Shown here piece by piece: positions 1 through 10,567 of a stretch of DNA of 27,690 bases (positions within the stretch are counted from its first letter, which is position 1; each line of letters begins with the position of its first letter). The notes beneath the pieces were generated by a model. That model worked only from the letters and a program-made list of their open reading frames with translations. It was not told the DNA's origin and made no database searches. The DNA is from Thamnocephalis sphaerospora. Lineage: Eukaryota > Zoopagomycota > Zoopagomycetes > Zoopagales > Sigmoideomycetaceae. The stretch covers positions 1 through 27,690 of the forward strand of contig KZ992591.1 in the NCBI GenBank assembly GCA_003614735.1, given 5' to 3'. A program made the position numbers and the translations under genes.

Positions 1-1950
1 TGATCACTTTTTCGACGACGTCTCGGAAGTGATGGCGCAGCTGGAAAACAGACGGTGTACCTAGAGCTCTGTGACTGGCACTAGACCACCTGTGCATCTG
101 TGACCTAGTTGCCTGTGCGCTGTCGATATGCTCTGTCCGTGGTCTTTGATGTGCGCCCTGCTATTCTTGACTCAGTATAAATATATGTTGTATCAGTTCA
201 TCTTTGACGCTAACGTCATACGTGCTTCTTGTTTTCACTCGACATTCTACACCAGGTGGAGGAGGCGCTATCGTGTCAACTGGAATCGCTCATGTCGCAG
301 CCGTCATTACCGCGCAAAGCGGACGAACGTATGTTGCCTGGCTCGGTGACGCACAGACTGGAGCAGCTGCGCCTAGCCGGACGTCGTGCTTCTGGACACA
401 CCAACCAGGACACGGTGGGAGTCCGTGTGGGCGCACACCGTGTTGGTCAGCGCAGCGACACAGCAGCATGGGGCGGCAGCACAAGCGGAACAAGCGACTA
501 TGCTTTTCTGGCGTATGGCGGTTCAACAGGGCTGCTAAGCGGTGCTAGCATGGACGCAGGTCGCTTGCAAACTGCGCATCGCCATGGCGCCGCTCAGCAC
601 CGACGGATAGCAGGACGACAACGTCCACGCGAACGGCCCGTGGAAGGCCCGCCGCCGCCAAAGTCATGGCTGCAGCCTGGCCATGTCAAGCGTGGTGGTC
701 GAGGCAAACAGACGCAGGATAAGATACCTCGCTGGCTACGTCTGTCCACCTACCTGGCGCCTGCGACCGCATCAACCCTGCAAGGTCAAACGCTACAGCC
801 AGGACAGGTGGATCTGCGGACGGTGTTTGCAGAGCCAGCTACCCCCGCGGCGGACAGGGATGGCACACTACATTCGCTGGTGGAGCAGTGTATCCGTGTG
901 GTGGCCGACCATCTTGAGCAGTGTGCCGTCGATCTGCCTCTGCTACAAGGGCATCTCAAGCAGCGACTCTTATACCAAGCCACTGTAGCACGATACCAGC
1001 GTGCAGGCGATCAAATACACCATACGCCGCTTTCGGAGGAAACACTGACCATGTTGCTGGACCAAGCCTACGAGGCCCTCTTTTTTGCCGGCACGCTCAT
1101 CACACCGGATCTGCTGGAGAGCTTTTTGTCGGGCGCAATGCTCGACTGGACCGTCGATCCGGGCGAGGATTGTCCGCCCGATCAAGCGTTGGGAAATCTG
1201 GACGACGAGGGTGACTCAAAACAGGCCACAGCGCCAGCATGCGGTCCATCCAAATTGAGCTCGTTGGACGGCCATACTGGCCAGACGCTGACCGCAACGA
1301 ACGACGCGCTGGCGGTCTCTGCCACGGCGTTTGTTCCTGATCACTGGGAGGAAACTGCCGATGACCCTGTCGCCTATGCCTACGCCTACGACGACCCAAA
1401 CACATCGCTTTTGGATGCAGTGCGGCCACCGCTGCATACCGTTTTGCGTCACCTGGATCTGCGCGGTTGCCACCAGCTGCCGCCATTGCGGACGGCGCGC
1501 TTACTGGTACGCTACGTGCCACTGCTGGAAACACTGCGAATGGGCGACTGTTTCACAGCAGGCAACACAGTGGCTACTGGCAGTGCAGGCGGCGGCGCCA
1601 TTGCTAATCCAAACGCCGTGGCCTGTCTGCGCCGCCTGGCCGTTGGCCTGATTGAGCTGCGCGCCCTGGACCTGTCGGCCTCTGCCTATATGACGGCATC
1701 CATTGTACGCACGGTGTTTGGCGGTGCATCGCGAGCTGCTGCCGTCTCTAGCCCATCGTCCTCGTCGGGAGCCACGTCGGCCAGCAGCGATGCCAATGAG
1801 CGTGCATCGGGTGCCGCAGGACCATCGCGCTGGCCGCGTCTCCGTCTACTGGTGCTTTCAGGTTGTCCTGCCGTGGTCAGCAGTACGCCATGGCCGCCAG
1901 CGCTATCGCAGACGCTGTCCGAGCGGCCTCACCTTCGCATTGTCCTTTGA
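1..1950 (+). CDS. LRR-like protein, 5' end outside the window
   Basis: The open body runs from about 256 to the TGA at 1948-1950. An upstream exon reads in from the window edge (DHFFDDVSE from base 2). The intron ends at the CAG at 253-255, with a CTAAC branch-like motif near 208. A donor at 29 (GTGATG) keeps phase 0; one at 55 (GTGTAC) does not fit the same frame, so the donor is uncertain. The first part is basic and disordered. The middle has a helical stretch (LHSLVEQCIRVVADHLEQ to about LLESFL). The last 150 codons contain LRR-like strands (LDLRGC, LETLRMGDC, LRALDLSAS, LRLLVLSGC) interrupted by a Gly/Ser/Ala-rich insert. The LRR pattern resembles Grr1-type or RNI-like repeats, but no F-box is visible in this part. 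Function unknown. Confidence 0.7.
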
Positions 1951-2287
1951 CGCATGCGCACGAGCGTATGTCCACTCACTGGGGCGTGTGTAGATGGACG
2001 CACTCGCACACCTAATAAGTCGATAAAAATATCCAACACACCGCCTCACTATGCACCACCTGGTCTTCTTCATGTCCTGCCTTGTCTGCCTATCTTCGCT
2101 AGCGCTTATTACGAGTGTCCAACCTGCACCCGACTAGGTCCAACGCTACTACTACTACTGTTGCTGCTACTCCTATTGCTGCTGCTGCTGCTACCTACCT
2201 ACCTACACCGCCTGCGGGCTTCTCAACCAGGGCGCACCCCTGCATTGTCGACATTCTCACGCCAGCGCGCCCATTACCGCCACAGCA
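1951..2287. other. Intergenic and 5' leader, pyrimidine-rich
   Basis: No gene is visible. The stretch has an AT-rich spot near 2010-2035 (AATAAG, GATAAAAATATC) that could carry the 3' end signal of the upstream gene. A CTA/CTG microsatellite at about 2146-2195 is followed by a short CTAC run. It ends at the start codon of the next gene. Pyrimidine-rich tracts before a start codon are common in this window. Confidence 0.6.
2146..2206. repeat. CTA/CTG microsatellite plus CTAC run
   Basis: This is an imperfect (CTA)n/(CTG)n tract followed by about four CTAC units. It lies about 80 bases before a start codon, so it is probably in the 5' leader or promoter. Confidence 0.85.
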
Positions 2288-5190
2288 ATGATGGACCATG
2301 AGCGTACGGCGGATGGAGCGTCGCTATGTCATGAACCAGCACGAGACACCATGGACATGGACGGTGCTGGGTGGACGGTGACGACGCTGGGCAACGCACG
2401 CGGCCACGACCGTCCGGCCGGCCACTGCACGCGCAGACGCTCGTTTGAGCTGCCCGAGCCAGTGTCCCTGGCCGGCCGGCGCCGGTCTTCTTCCTTTACC
2501 GCGCTATCCGCCAACGCCTCCGAACCGCTCGCTCAGCAGACTGCTACGACCGCGCTTACTCATCCACGTGGACGTTCTCCGCGTCTTGACGAGGGTCCGT
2601 CGCAGGCCAGCTTGCCCGCGCACAAACTAGGGGCACGTAGCACGACGCTTGAAATGGCCGACATGGGCCGTGCCGCCACCGCCGCCGGCTTTCGAGAACC
2701 CTCACAGCCTCATCGACGCTCGCGTGCCACGCATCCGGATCGCCCTCTATCGCAGGGTGTCCTGCAGGCCGTGCCAGCAAACACGACGACGTTTATGCTG
2801 TTTTCGTCGTCTTCCTCTTCCGCCTCCTCGCCATCCTTGTCAAGTCACTCGACCACGTTGTCTACGATGGCGTCGCCGCACACTGGCGTTGGCAACCGCG
2901 GCCCTGGAGCCATGGCCGCAGGATGGCAAACACGCGAACGCTCGGGCATGACGTCCGACACGGAAATGGCATCGCCACTGCCGGCAGCGGGCGATAGCGC
3001 CGAGGATGTCCGGATACGCCGGGCATTTGGCCGTATGACGGTGGATGGTGCGCTGGAATCAGATGCATCGGGCGGCACCAAGGGGCGTCTTCTTCTTACG
3101 CCACGTAGTGCGCTGCGTACGACCACCCGAGCATCGGCATTTGCGGCTGCAGCCAACGGTGGGCTTGCGGTGCGCACGCAGCTACCGCGTGATACGGCGT
3201 CGATCGCAGCTGGAGCAGTGTACCCGCGACCACCTTCGCCGTGTCCGCATCTGGGCGTGCGCGGGCCCACACGTCGACGCCGTCGCTCGCTCTCCTCGTC
3301 GCCTGGCCCTTATCCGGCTCGGCGCTTACGACTCCAGTCGCCTCCCACATCGGCCAATGGATCTTGGTCTGGCAGCGGAGGCTCGCCGTGCAGTTCGCCA
3401 GGTGGGATACGCCGTGTGAGCTCGGCTGGCACTGCAACCGGTGCACACGATCCTGCTGCCAGCGCGCCTTATTCACCCGTCAGCGCTACCTCATTTGCCG
3501 GCTCGCCGGTAATGTACATGCAGTCGCACGCACGACTCAACTCGCCGCCACCGTCGTCGTTTGCCTCGTTTGTAGGCCTTGAAGTGGCGCCGACACTGAT
3601 GCCGGCACTGTCGTCGTCGATGCGGCCCATGATCAACGGTCGCGAGCTGGCTATTCCGCGCGGACGCAATCGTGCGTCTTCGCTGACGCTTCTACATAGC
3701 GCAGCTACCGCCGCTGCTGTAGTTGCACAGGCTGTGCGGCGACCTCGTACACCCACTCTTTCAGCTGAGGATGCCTTTTTGGAGCAGGCTGGCCTGCAAG
3801 CGCAGTCGCTAGAGATGGCCTCGGCAATGAGTATCAGCACGGCAGCGGCCCGCGCATCCGCATCGATAACATGGGCGCCGTCCATGGCTGCTGCAGAGGA
3901 AATGAGCGCACGTATGGGATCTGGTTTGGCGGGCCGATCGGCGCTGATGACCACCTCGCCAGCCTACACCGGACGACGAATGCCGGCCGTCACCAAGGTA
4001 GATGTTTGCGAAATGCCAGCATTACGTAGCGATGTCTTTGCGCTAACGATGGCGGCCAAGCGTAGATGCGCGCAAAACTCCTCAATCGAGTCCAGTCGAT
4101 GCTGGAGGTGAGTGAGCAAGTGCCACGGCGTTTCGACATTGCCATGCATGCTGACGCCATGGCCGTCCCCATCCGACGTATAACCAGTCAGAGTCGAGTC
4201 CACTGGAACAAGAGGTGAAGAAGGAGCGCGAAGTGCATGAGCATCTGCGTGAGCATGACGAGGTTGGCGCCTCGGATCTTGGAGTGCTTGTGCAGCGCGA
4301 ACCCAGCAAGGCGCTGGTAAGCAATGCATGCAGCATGAAGGGCAGCAGGGCACTGAGCTAACTCTGCATCCACGCCCATGCCTAGCCCTGGCTGGCGGCT
4401 GACGAAGTCGTCGTGGGTAACTCGGCCTACGTACGCTCTCGGCTGAATCCCGAGTGGGATGTAAGTGGCGCGTCTGACCTGGGAAATAGCGGCGATCGGC
4501 CGATACTCACCGCGGGCAAACATAGTACTTTCGCGGAGAGCCATCGCCGTCGCCATCCTCTTCGTGCATGTCCTCACCGGGCCTGTATCCGCATCCGGGC
4601 GCATCGCCTCTCGCCTTTTGGCCAGGCAGTCCAGGCCCGCCTGTAACCAGCATGCCACGCCGAGGAAAGCGCAAAGGTGTGTATAGAGCGTGGATTCTAC
4701 CTCACCACCACCTTGCGCTCACACTCCTCTGATCACAGCTTCCTACGATCGTAGCGATCCCTACGGCAACACCGTGACCGGCATTGGCAGCGCATTCTAC
4801 AAGCGCCGCGCTGCCTCCCCCGTCGTACATCCCAACTCGCCACGTCTACTCATTGGCGGATCACCGCGTGTGCTTCCCGTTGCCATTCCCGTTGCGCCCT
4901 CTTCATCGCTCTCGGCCAGCACCGGTGCCACCAGCACGCTGACCAATCTGTCGCTGGGTCCGCCCTTGCAACCGTTGAGCATTAGCACAAGTGGTGCGAA
5001 CACAACCTATGGCGCTCACGCGCATGCCGCGGCGGCCATGGGACGGCATGGAGCACTGATTAACATTCAGGAAACCGACATGCATTTCAGTCGAATGTCG
5101 CTAGAGGATGGCGACAATAGCAACAGCAGCAACAGCAGCCGATCCACCAGCACTGGCCCAGCCAAGATCACAAGTCCATCGACAGCGTAG
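2288..5190 (+). CDS. Ser/Ala/Pro-rich disordered protein with compact C-terminal core, six exons, 852 aa
   Basis: Exons: 2288-3997, 4066-4107, 4188-4316, 4386-4460, 4526-4676, 4739-5190 (TAG). All junctions keep frame. Introns are 62-80 bases, and three have CTAAC or CTGAC before the acceptor. An ATG at 2291 is an alternative start. Exon 1 (570 aa) is low complexity, with basic-Ser sites (RRRSSSF, RRRRRSLSSSPG, GRNRASSL) that look like kinase sites. Exons 2-6 are different in kind: a helix (KLLNRVQSMLE), a charged segment (PLEQEVKKEREVHEHLREHD), PWLAADEVVVGNS, NPEWDYF, a Pro-rich stretch, then PRRGKRKASYD and YKRRAASPVV. The last two look like nuclear localisation or phospho sites. I recall uncharacterised fungal proteins with a KRRAxSP motif, but this is unverified. 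Probably nuclear and regulatory; function unknown. Confidence 0.8.
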
Positions 5191-7163
5191 AGTCATCTTA
5201 TCTAGCATCGTTAGTTTTCCATTTTTCTCTTGAGGTCGTATGTATTGCTTTGGCCTGTGTGATGGGCCAGTGTCCATTGGCATGCCGTGTATCCAACATT
5301 AAAATCGTTATGATGGGCACCATTGGTTAGTCTGGTAGTTTGTGTCCTTTCATTGATGTGATGCACGAAGGCGAGAACGAAGCGCAATGCGTCTCGTATA
5401 ATCGTTAAATCGGCGCAAACATACGTGATGTAGTATGCTAGGGATGCAGGCATGGCAAGATCATGAAACGTCACTATCGACGAGGTACGGGAGGAAAGCG
5501 AGCCTGCAATTGACATGAGCGACGATGGTCGCCATGCGGCAACGCACATGGGAGGAGATGAACGCGTGCGCAGAAAGGACGAGCGGGCGCAGCGCGGGGA
5601 AGGGCAGAGGATGGACGTGAATTCGCCAGGGAACAGCGAGGAGTTGTACACAAAGAGCAACGGCGACTACTGCGATGAATGGTAATGATACAAGAAAGAG
5701 GCAGGAAAGAAGCAAGTTGTGCGCAAGTGTAGAACAGAGGCGGCAGGCGGACGTGGGCGCTCGGTAAAAGGCGCTCAGCACGTGGAGGCTGCGGCAAGGA
5801 TGCGGCGGCGGCGGCGGCAATGGCGGCGGCGACCAGCAGTAGTGGCGGCGGCGGCGGCTTCAGCGGTACGGGCGTGATTGAGCCGGTGCGCGAGCGGCGG
5901 CGGCGGCGGCAACGACAGCGGTGGCGGCGGTGGCGGCGGCGGCGGCAGAGAGCGATGGGCGCGATCACCGATCAACAGGCGTGATATAACACGTGTTCAC
6001 CTGGCGATGGCGGCCGATCGGCCGGCACGACCGAGGGTCGGCGGCAAAGGTGGTGCATGATAGGGCATGCACAGCACCATGGTATACAAGTGCTGGCTGC
6101 TTGATACGGGCAGACGCGAGCAGAGAAAGGGGCCAGGCCACCATGATCGAATAGTGGCGGGCAGATAGGCTGGCGATGGGTGACGCTAGCGAGGCTGGAG
6201 AACTTGGCGATGGCCAGAATGCGCGAGTGCAGAAAACTGGTGCGCTGAGTGTGCTTTGGGTTGGACGATGGGTGCTTCCAAGAGATGTGTATGTGTTGTT
6301 GTTGATGGTGGTGGTGCTTGCTTGAGTGTAAGATGCCAAATGCAACTGGAGATAGGAAAGCAGGTGGCGCAGGATGCTAGCATGCATCTGCGTAGCAACT
6401 TGGTCCGGTAGACCGTGGCAGGCGAAGAGGATGGTGAGATGAGGATGCAGTCCGGTGACTCTATGTGGAGAGGTCACAGAGGATGGCATCCATAGGGGCA
6501 AAATTGCGATGCGGCAAAGCCGAGAGAGGGAGGAGATGGAGACGAGGGTGAGGCACCACACATGCACGTCTCCACGCTGTCACAGACGGCGGGAGGACGA
6601 TAACCGAACATGTGTGGCGGCATATCCAGCGGCCAGAATAGCTGAGATGCACGCGTACTGGCTAGGCCGATGAGACCAGTTGCGTGTGAAGTAGAGGAGA
6701 TGAAGGCAGAGGATGGCTAATGCTATGGGTAGGAATGGCAGGCTATGAGCGCGCGCAGAAAGCGACGTGACCCGTCGACCAGCGACGACGCACTCTGCGC
6801 TGGCGAATGCGCATGCCAGAGGCAGGGAAAAGGAAACGAGCGGTGGAAACGGAAAGGAAACGCAGAGGAAACGAAAGAACAGAGCGGCGATGGCGGCGAT
6901 AAAGAGGTTCCGACACGCCAAACCGTTTGTCGGCAGACTACTGCCAATCTGACCAAACAAACAGGCGGGCGCGTCACAGAGACCGAGCATCTGGAGAAGC
7001 CAGCCAGTCAAGCCGAGCAAGGGAAAGCGGGGCAAAGGAACAACGGAACGTAGAGGCGATCACTGAGCAAAAGCAGTACAAGAGAAGCCAAGTCTAAAGG
7101 AGTCGTGAAGGAAGAAAGGTGAGCAATTCTCCCAGTCTCGCGCCGAGGCGAAAGCGGGTGAGC
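5191..7163. other. About 2 kb without a recognisable gene, between two convergent genes
   Basis: Open frames here are Pro/Leu/His/Ser-rich on the minus strand or Arg/Gly-rich on plus. They show no domain, no consistent splice pattern and no natural N-terminus, so I treat them as chance. The plus strand becomes purine-rich from about 5.5 kb and stays so. An ATTAAA near 5298 may serve the 3' end of the upstream gene. The stretch contains the GGC tract at about 5800-5946. Confidence 0.55.
5800..5946. repeat. Interrupted (GGC)n trinucleotide tract
   Basis: Several runs of GGC/CGG separated by short spacers lie within about 150 bases. Read in frame they give poly-Arg, poly-Gly, poly-Pro or poly-Ala, so they produce spurious long frames on both strands. 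No gene around them is supported. Confidence 0.85.
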
Positions 7164-7958
7164 TTAGAACTGCCACTCCAGGTCCATCCACGGATCATTG
7201 ACGACGTTGGTCTGCGCACGGCAGTCGCCCGACGTCATGCACGGCGTCAGGTCGGCCGCCGTGGCATACTGCGGGTAGGACACGGGCCGGCGATGCGGCT
7301 CGCTGGCCGACCGAGTCGTAGCAAACTGCGGCGTCGACGCGTCGCGGGTGCTGGCCTCAGAGTTGCGGCGCAGCTTGCGACCCGCCGCGTTCATCTTACG
7401 CTTCATCTTACGCGCCATGCGCGTCAGCCGACGCCGCAGCCGCTCCGTGGCCGGCTCACGAATCTCATCCTCCAGTCCGGGGAAAGCCATGCCGCCTCCG
7501 AGCGAGGTGGATGACCGATAGCTGTGGCTCGACGACACCGAGTTGCGCTTGGCGCTCTGGCCCACTGTGCTGTAGGAGACGCTCGTGGTCATGGCCGGCG
7601 AGGCGACGCCCGACAGAGCGGCGGTGCCAGTGGCACCCGAGGTCATCTGCGGCCGGCTGCGACGACGGTACGGCATGCGCGCGTCCATGGGAGCCGGGTC
7701 CGAGAAGAAGGGCGAGGCCGGTGAGGCCGGTGCGCTCAGAGCAAAGGTGGGCGAGGGAGCGCGCATCTCGGTGGAGGGACCCGAGAAGAAGAACGGATTG
7801 GCGTTGTAGGTCGGCGTGGTCGGCGTGGACGGTGACGATGCCGATGACGACGCGGTAGACGCGCCCGAAGCCGAACGCAGGTGTGCGTCCCGGCGGAAGA
7901 TTTGACTCATGCGCCGAACAGTGTTGGCGCAGGGTGTGAACGGGTTGAAAGCGGGCAT
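7164..7958 (-). CDS. Ser/Pro-rich disordered protein with basic helix, 264 aa
   Basis: The frame stays open upstream to 8171, but I choose the ATG at 7956-7958 (MPAFNPFTPC). The upstream part reads like a pyrimidine-rich leader, and an acceptor-like CTAG lies 4 bases before this ATG. Residues 30-160 are Ser/Thr/Pro/Ala-rich with short Phe clusters (NPFFFSG, SPFFSDP). Residues 173-199 form a strongly basic amphipathic segment (RLRRRLTRMARKMKRKM). The tail ends DPWMDLEWQF. No catalytic domain is visible. The basic helix could bind nucleic acid or membrane. If the upstream ATG were used, a signal-like hydrophobic stretch (VLALLLFAPTAW) would be included; I consider that less likely. Function unknown. 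Confidence 0.6.
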   Translation of the reverse strand: MPAFNPFTPCANTVRRMSQIFRRDAHLRSASGASTASSSASSPSTPTTPTYNANPFFFSGPSTEMRAPSPTFALSAPASPASPFFSDPAPMDARMPYRRRSRPQMTSGATGTAALSGVASPAMTTSVSYSTVGQSAKRNSVSSSHSYRSSTSLGGGMAFPGLEDEIREPATERLRRRLTRMARKMKRKMNAAGRKLRRNSEASTRDASTPQFATTRSASEPHRRPVSYPQYATAADLTPCMTSGDCRAQTNVVNDPWMDLEWQF

Positions 7959-9655
7959 GGCGCTAGATGTGCCTTGCGAATGAGCGGGCAAGTGCTGCGA
8001 TACCGACCAGGCGGTGGGCGCGAACAACAGCAGTGCTAGAACGCAATACTGAAGGCTGGGATAGCATAGGATGCAAATGGGAATGGGAGGGAGAGAGACG
8101 TCACCGCAAGCAGTGAAGGAGGACGAGTAGAGCAGCAACCACGAGTATGGAGAGGGAGACAAGTGGCGCAAGCGTTTTTAAGAAGAGAGCGTAGCGATCG
8201 AGGGGCAAATTCGAAACGGAGTATGTGTAACGGCGTATCACACAAGTCGGAAGCCAAGCAAATGTAGGAACCGCGGGCATCATGGTCGCCGTAGGCCAAG
8301 GTGGAGGATCATGTGCGTAGGACAGACAAGAATAGGCGAATGGACAGGCAGGCAGGCAGGCAGGCAGGCAAGCAGGAAGGAAGGAAGGACAAGGACGGAT
8401 GCAAAGTTAGTTTCAAGCCGAGTGCCGAGCCCATCATGCCTCAACCACCGCCCGTCAAGGCAAACTTACCGAAACGACGACGACGACGACAGTCAGGTCG
8501 AGCGAGTTGCGAGTGAACGTGGAGCGAGTGGCTGAGCGCAACCTGTTGTAAACCATGATAAAACGCTGGTCAGCAAACGGTCCTTCTACTGCGACACACT
8601 TGAAGCAATACGAGACACGCCCATAGGTCACGCCAGGGCGCTATTGTCACAGCCACTGTGACATCCATGGCCACTACAACTAGCTAGGGCCTAGTGTGAA
8701 GTACGCCACATTGTCTCAAGTGGGTCGATCTCGGCCGCACTGTCCGCCGGTGCACGCACGCACGTGCACTCTACGGCAATGGTGATGTGCGCCAGTCCGT
8801 TTGACCACGCTGTAGCACAGCGTAGGCCAACATGGCATGGGTAGGACACGGTGGGCAGCATGTACGTACACCCCCGGCACCACCCGGGAACGTGTAGAGA
8901 GACAACGGGCTAAAGCGTTGGCTAGCAACGGCAACAGCAGCAGTAGACTCGGCCAAGCGTTCATCTGCCGAGGGCAGCAGCAGCAGCAGCCATGCCTCGG
9001 CAATGCCATCGGACTTGTACCATTGGCGGAGATTACCAAGCATCGTAGGACCAAGGAGACAGCGCCCTTTCCCCTTCACCACCATCGCGTTGTACTTACG
9101 TGAACAAGACTAGTACACGTTGTCTATCAAGCGCAGACAGCCAAACACGCACAAGAGTTAGCAAAAGGAAGAAACGCGAAAAAGAACAAGTCGTCTACGG
9201 AAAGCAGATAGGCAGACAGGCAGCCCACGCTAAGGATGGCGAGTTCGTGGCAGGAATGGTATCGTTGCTTTCAACCAGGCGTACAAATCGCCAGAGAACA
9301 ACGGTGGTGGGTGAGGAAAGAAAAAGGACGTACGGGCGTTCTAAGAAGAGGCGTAGCAAAAAGGTAGTGAAGCGATAAAGGAAAGAGAGGCGGAAGCAGG
9401 CGCAGCAGTTGCACGCTAGCAAAGGTATACAAGTCGCTGCAGGAAGGAAGGGAGCTAAAGACAGTGGGTGGGTGGATGGTAGGCGTGGACACGCCGACGG
9501 ATAGATGGACAAGGTGAGAGCGTGCGCGAGCTCACATGCACGCGCAGAGACAACTAGCAAGAAGAGAGAGAGAGAGCAATAAAGCTATAGAAACAAGCGA
9601 CGGTGCACCGACACACGCACGCGCATGCGGGTGCTATCGCGTGGTGTGTGAATGG
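7959..9655. other. Non-coding stretch, pyrimidine-rich on the minus strand
   Basis: No gene is recognised. Minus-strand frames are Leu/Ser/Pro/Cys-rich as expected from C/T-rich DNA. Two perfect GTAAGT donors lie on the minus strand (complement of 8464-8469 and of 9094-9099). The first could start a leader intron of the gene ending at 7164, with its acceptor near 7963 (about 0.5 kb). Microsatellites: GGCA at 8343-8372 and CGA at 8476-8491. Confidence 0.5.
8341..8391. repeat. GGCA then GGAA tetranucleotide run
   Basis: About seven GGCA-like units are followed by three GGAA units. They lie in the purine-rich, apparently non-coding stretch. Confidence 0.85.
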
Positions 9656-10018
9656 CTAGAGGGCATGCGCGAGCAGGAGGGCGAGCAGACGACAGTGGCG
9701 CGTCCATGCGACCGCGGCTGCACGGCCGGCCCTTTTTAATTCGCCGACCGCGCAACCACGGCCAAGCCGGTAATGTGCCGTCGCATGGTCCCAAACCGGA
9801 CGGCAAGTAGGGAAGCCTGCACGCCACCGCTGAGGGCGATACGCTGGAACGCATGGCATTCGCTCACGGTGATGCACGATGCAAAGAGACAAAGTGGCAA
9901 TGCTGGCCGCGGCAGGCCCAGCGTGGAACGTGGGGTAGCACCAAATGGCCGCAGCGGTGACGACAGAAGCGGCGGCACCAGTGGCTGGCGGCGATGCGCC
10001 GTCCTGTTCGTCTGCCAT
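9656..10018 (-). CDS. Weak candidate: small protein with one hydrophobic segment
   Basis: On the minus strand the ATG at 10016-10018 appears to be the first one after a TATATA box at 10560-10567. It starts a natural-looking N-terminus (MADEQDGASPPATG), followed by a small-residue hydrophobic segment (SVVTAAAIWCYPTFHAG, then ASIATLSLCIV) that could span a membrane. A leader intron fits upstream (complement 10067-10165, GTAAGT...CATCAG, 99 bases). The rest of the frame to 9656 reads less like protein. A GTGAGC at about 9876 may be a donor, and in another frame the DNA after it stays open to 9736. The 3' structure is therefore unresolved and the whole gene could be decayed. No family recognised. 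Confidence 0.3.
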   Translation of the reverse strand: MADEQDGASPPATGAAASVVTAAAIWCYPTFHAGPAAASIATLSLCIVHHRERMPCVPAYRPQRWRAGFPTCRPVWDHATAHYRLGRGCAVGELKRAGRAAAVAWTRHCRLLALLLAHAL

Positions 10019-10066
10019 TGGCGCCTGGATGGACCGCTTTGTCGGTGCGCGTCCGCAGCGGCGGCA

Positions 10067-10165
10067 CTGATGCCGTAGAAAGCAAAAGACGATACCGAAA
10101 GGGAAAGCAAAGCGCGCGCAAAACGTGATGGCCCAATCCGACTGCCGTATCGGTGCCAAACTTAC
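10067..10165 (-). other. Candidate leader intron on the minus strand
   Basis: On the minus strand this begins GTAAGTTTGG and ends GGCATCAG. Its 99-base length is typical for the proven introns in this window. It would lie between the TATA-like box and the ATG of the weak gene at 9656-10018. Confidence 0.35.
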
Positions 10166-10207
10166 CGTGAACAAACACACAGACGCACCGGTCGAGAGCA
10201 AAACAAA

Positions 10208-10234
10208 CGAAGACGACGACGACGACGACGATTG
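10208..10234. repeat. (GAC)n trinucleotide run
   Basis: Eight or so GAC units lie about 45 bases from a minus-strand GTAAGT donor. A similar run at 8476-8491 lies a few bases from another such donor. Confidence 0.85.
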
Positions 10235-10559
10235 ACGAAACGTGCACAGTCCAACGCTTGAGCGACGAACGTGAGGCGATGGACACTGGCTTCACAGCGG
10301 CAAGAATACCGAGCGTAGAAAAGGTCCTGTCTAGAAAGTCCAACACGGGAATCGAGTGGACGGCGGAGCTATTAGGCGGGCTAGTAAGTACTTTTGATGG
10401 TGTTGATGTAGTGGTGATGTAGTGAGGAAGGTGGGAGAGGGCGGATTCTTCGCAAAGAAGCGTAAGCGAGCAAGCGGACAGACAGGACAGACGGATGGGA
10501 GCAGGCACAAGGCAACGAAAGACACGGACGGCGGGCGGTGTGCTACCCAGGCATGGGGC

Positions 10560-10567
10560 ATATATAG
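10560..10567 (-). promoter_or_regulatory. TATA-like box
   Basis: The motif reads CATATATAG on plus and CTATATATG on minus, so orientation is not fixed by the motif. I assign it to minus because a pyrimidine-rich, ATG-poor leader follows in that direction. Confidence 0.35.

Noticed and set aside
3469-3954. 161-codon minus-strand frame inside the 852-residue gene
   Set aside because: It is antisense shadow of exon 1; the plus-strand chain of six exons in frame is far better supported.
4690-4738. ATG at 4690 as an independent gene start
   Set aside because: It lies inside intron 5 of the gene at 2288-5190; the acceptor at 4738 joins PRRGKRK to ASYDRSD in frame.
5474-5975. Minus-strand frames rich in Arg, Pro and Ala
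   Set aside because: They are produced by the GGC tract and C/T-rich DNA; no domain, start context or splice support.
5965-6567. 200-codon minus-strand frame
   Set aside because: Composition is that of C/T-rich non-coding DNA (Leu, Ser, His, Pro) with no motif; the N-terminus is not protein-like.
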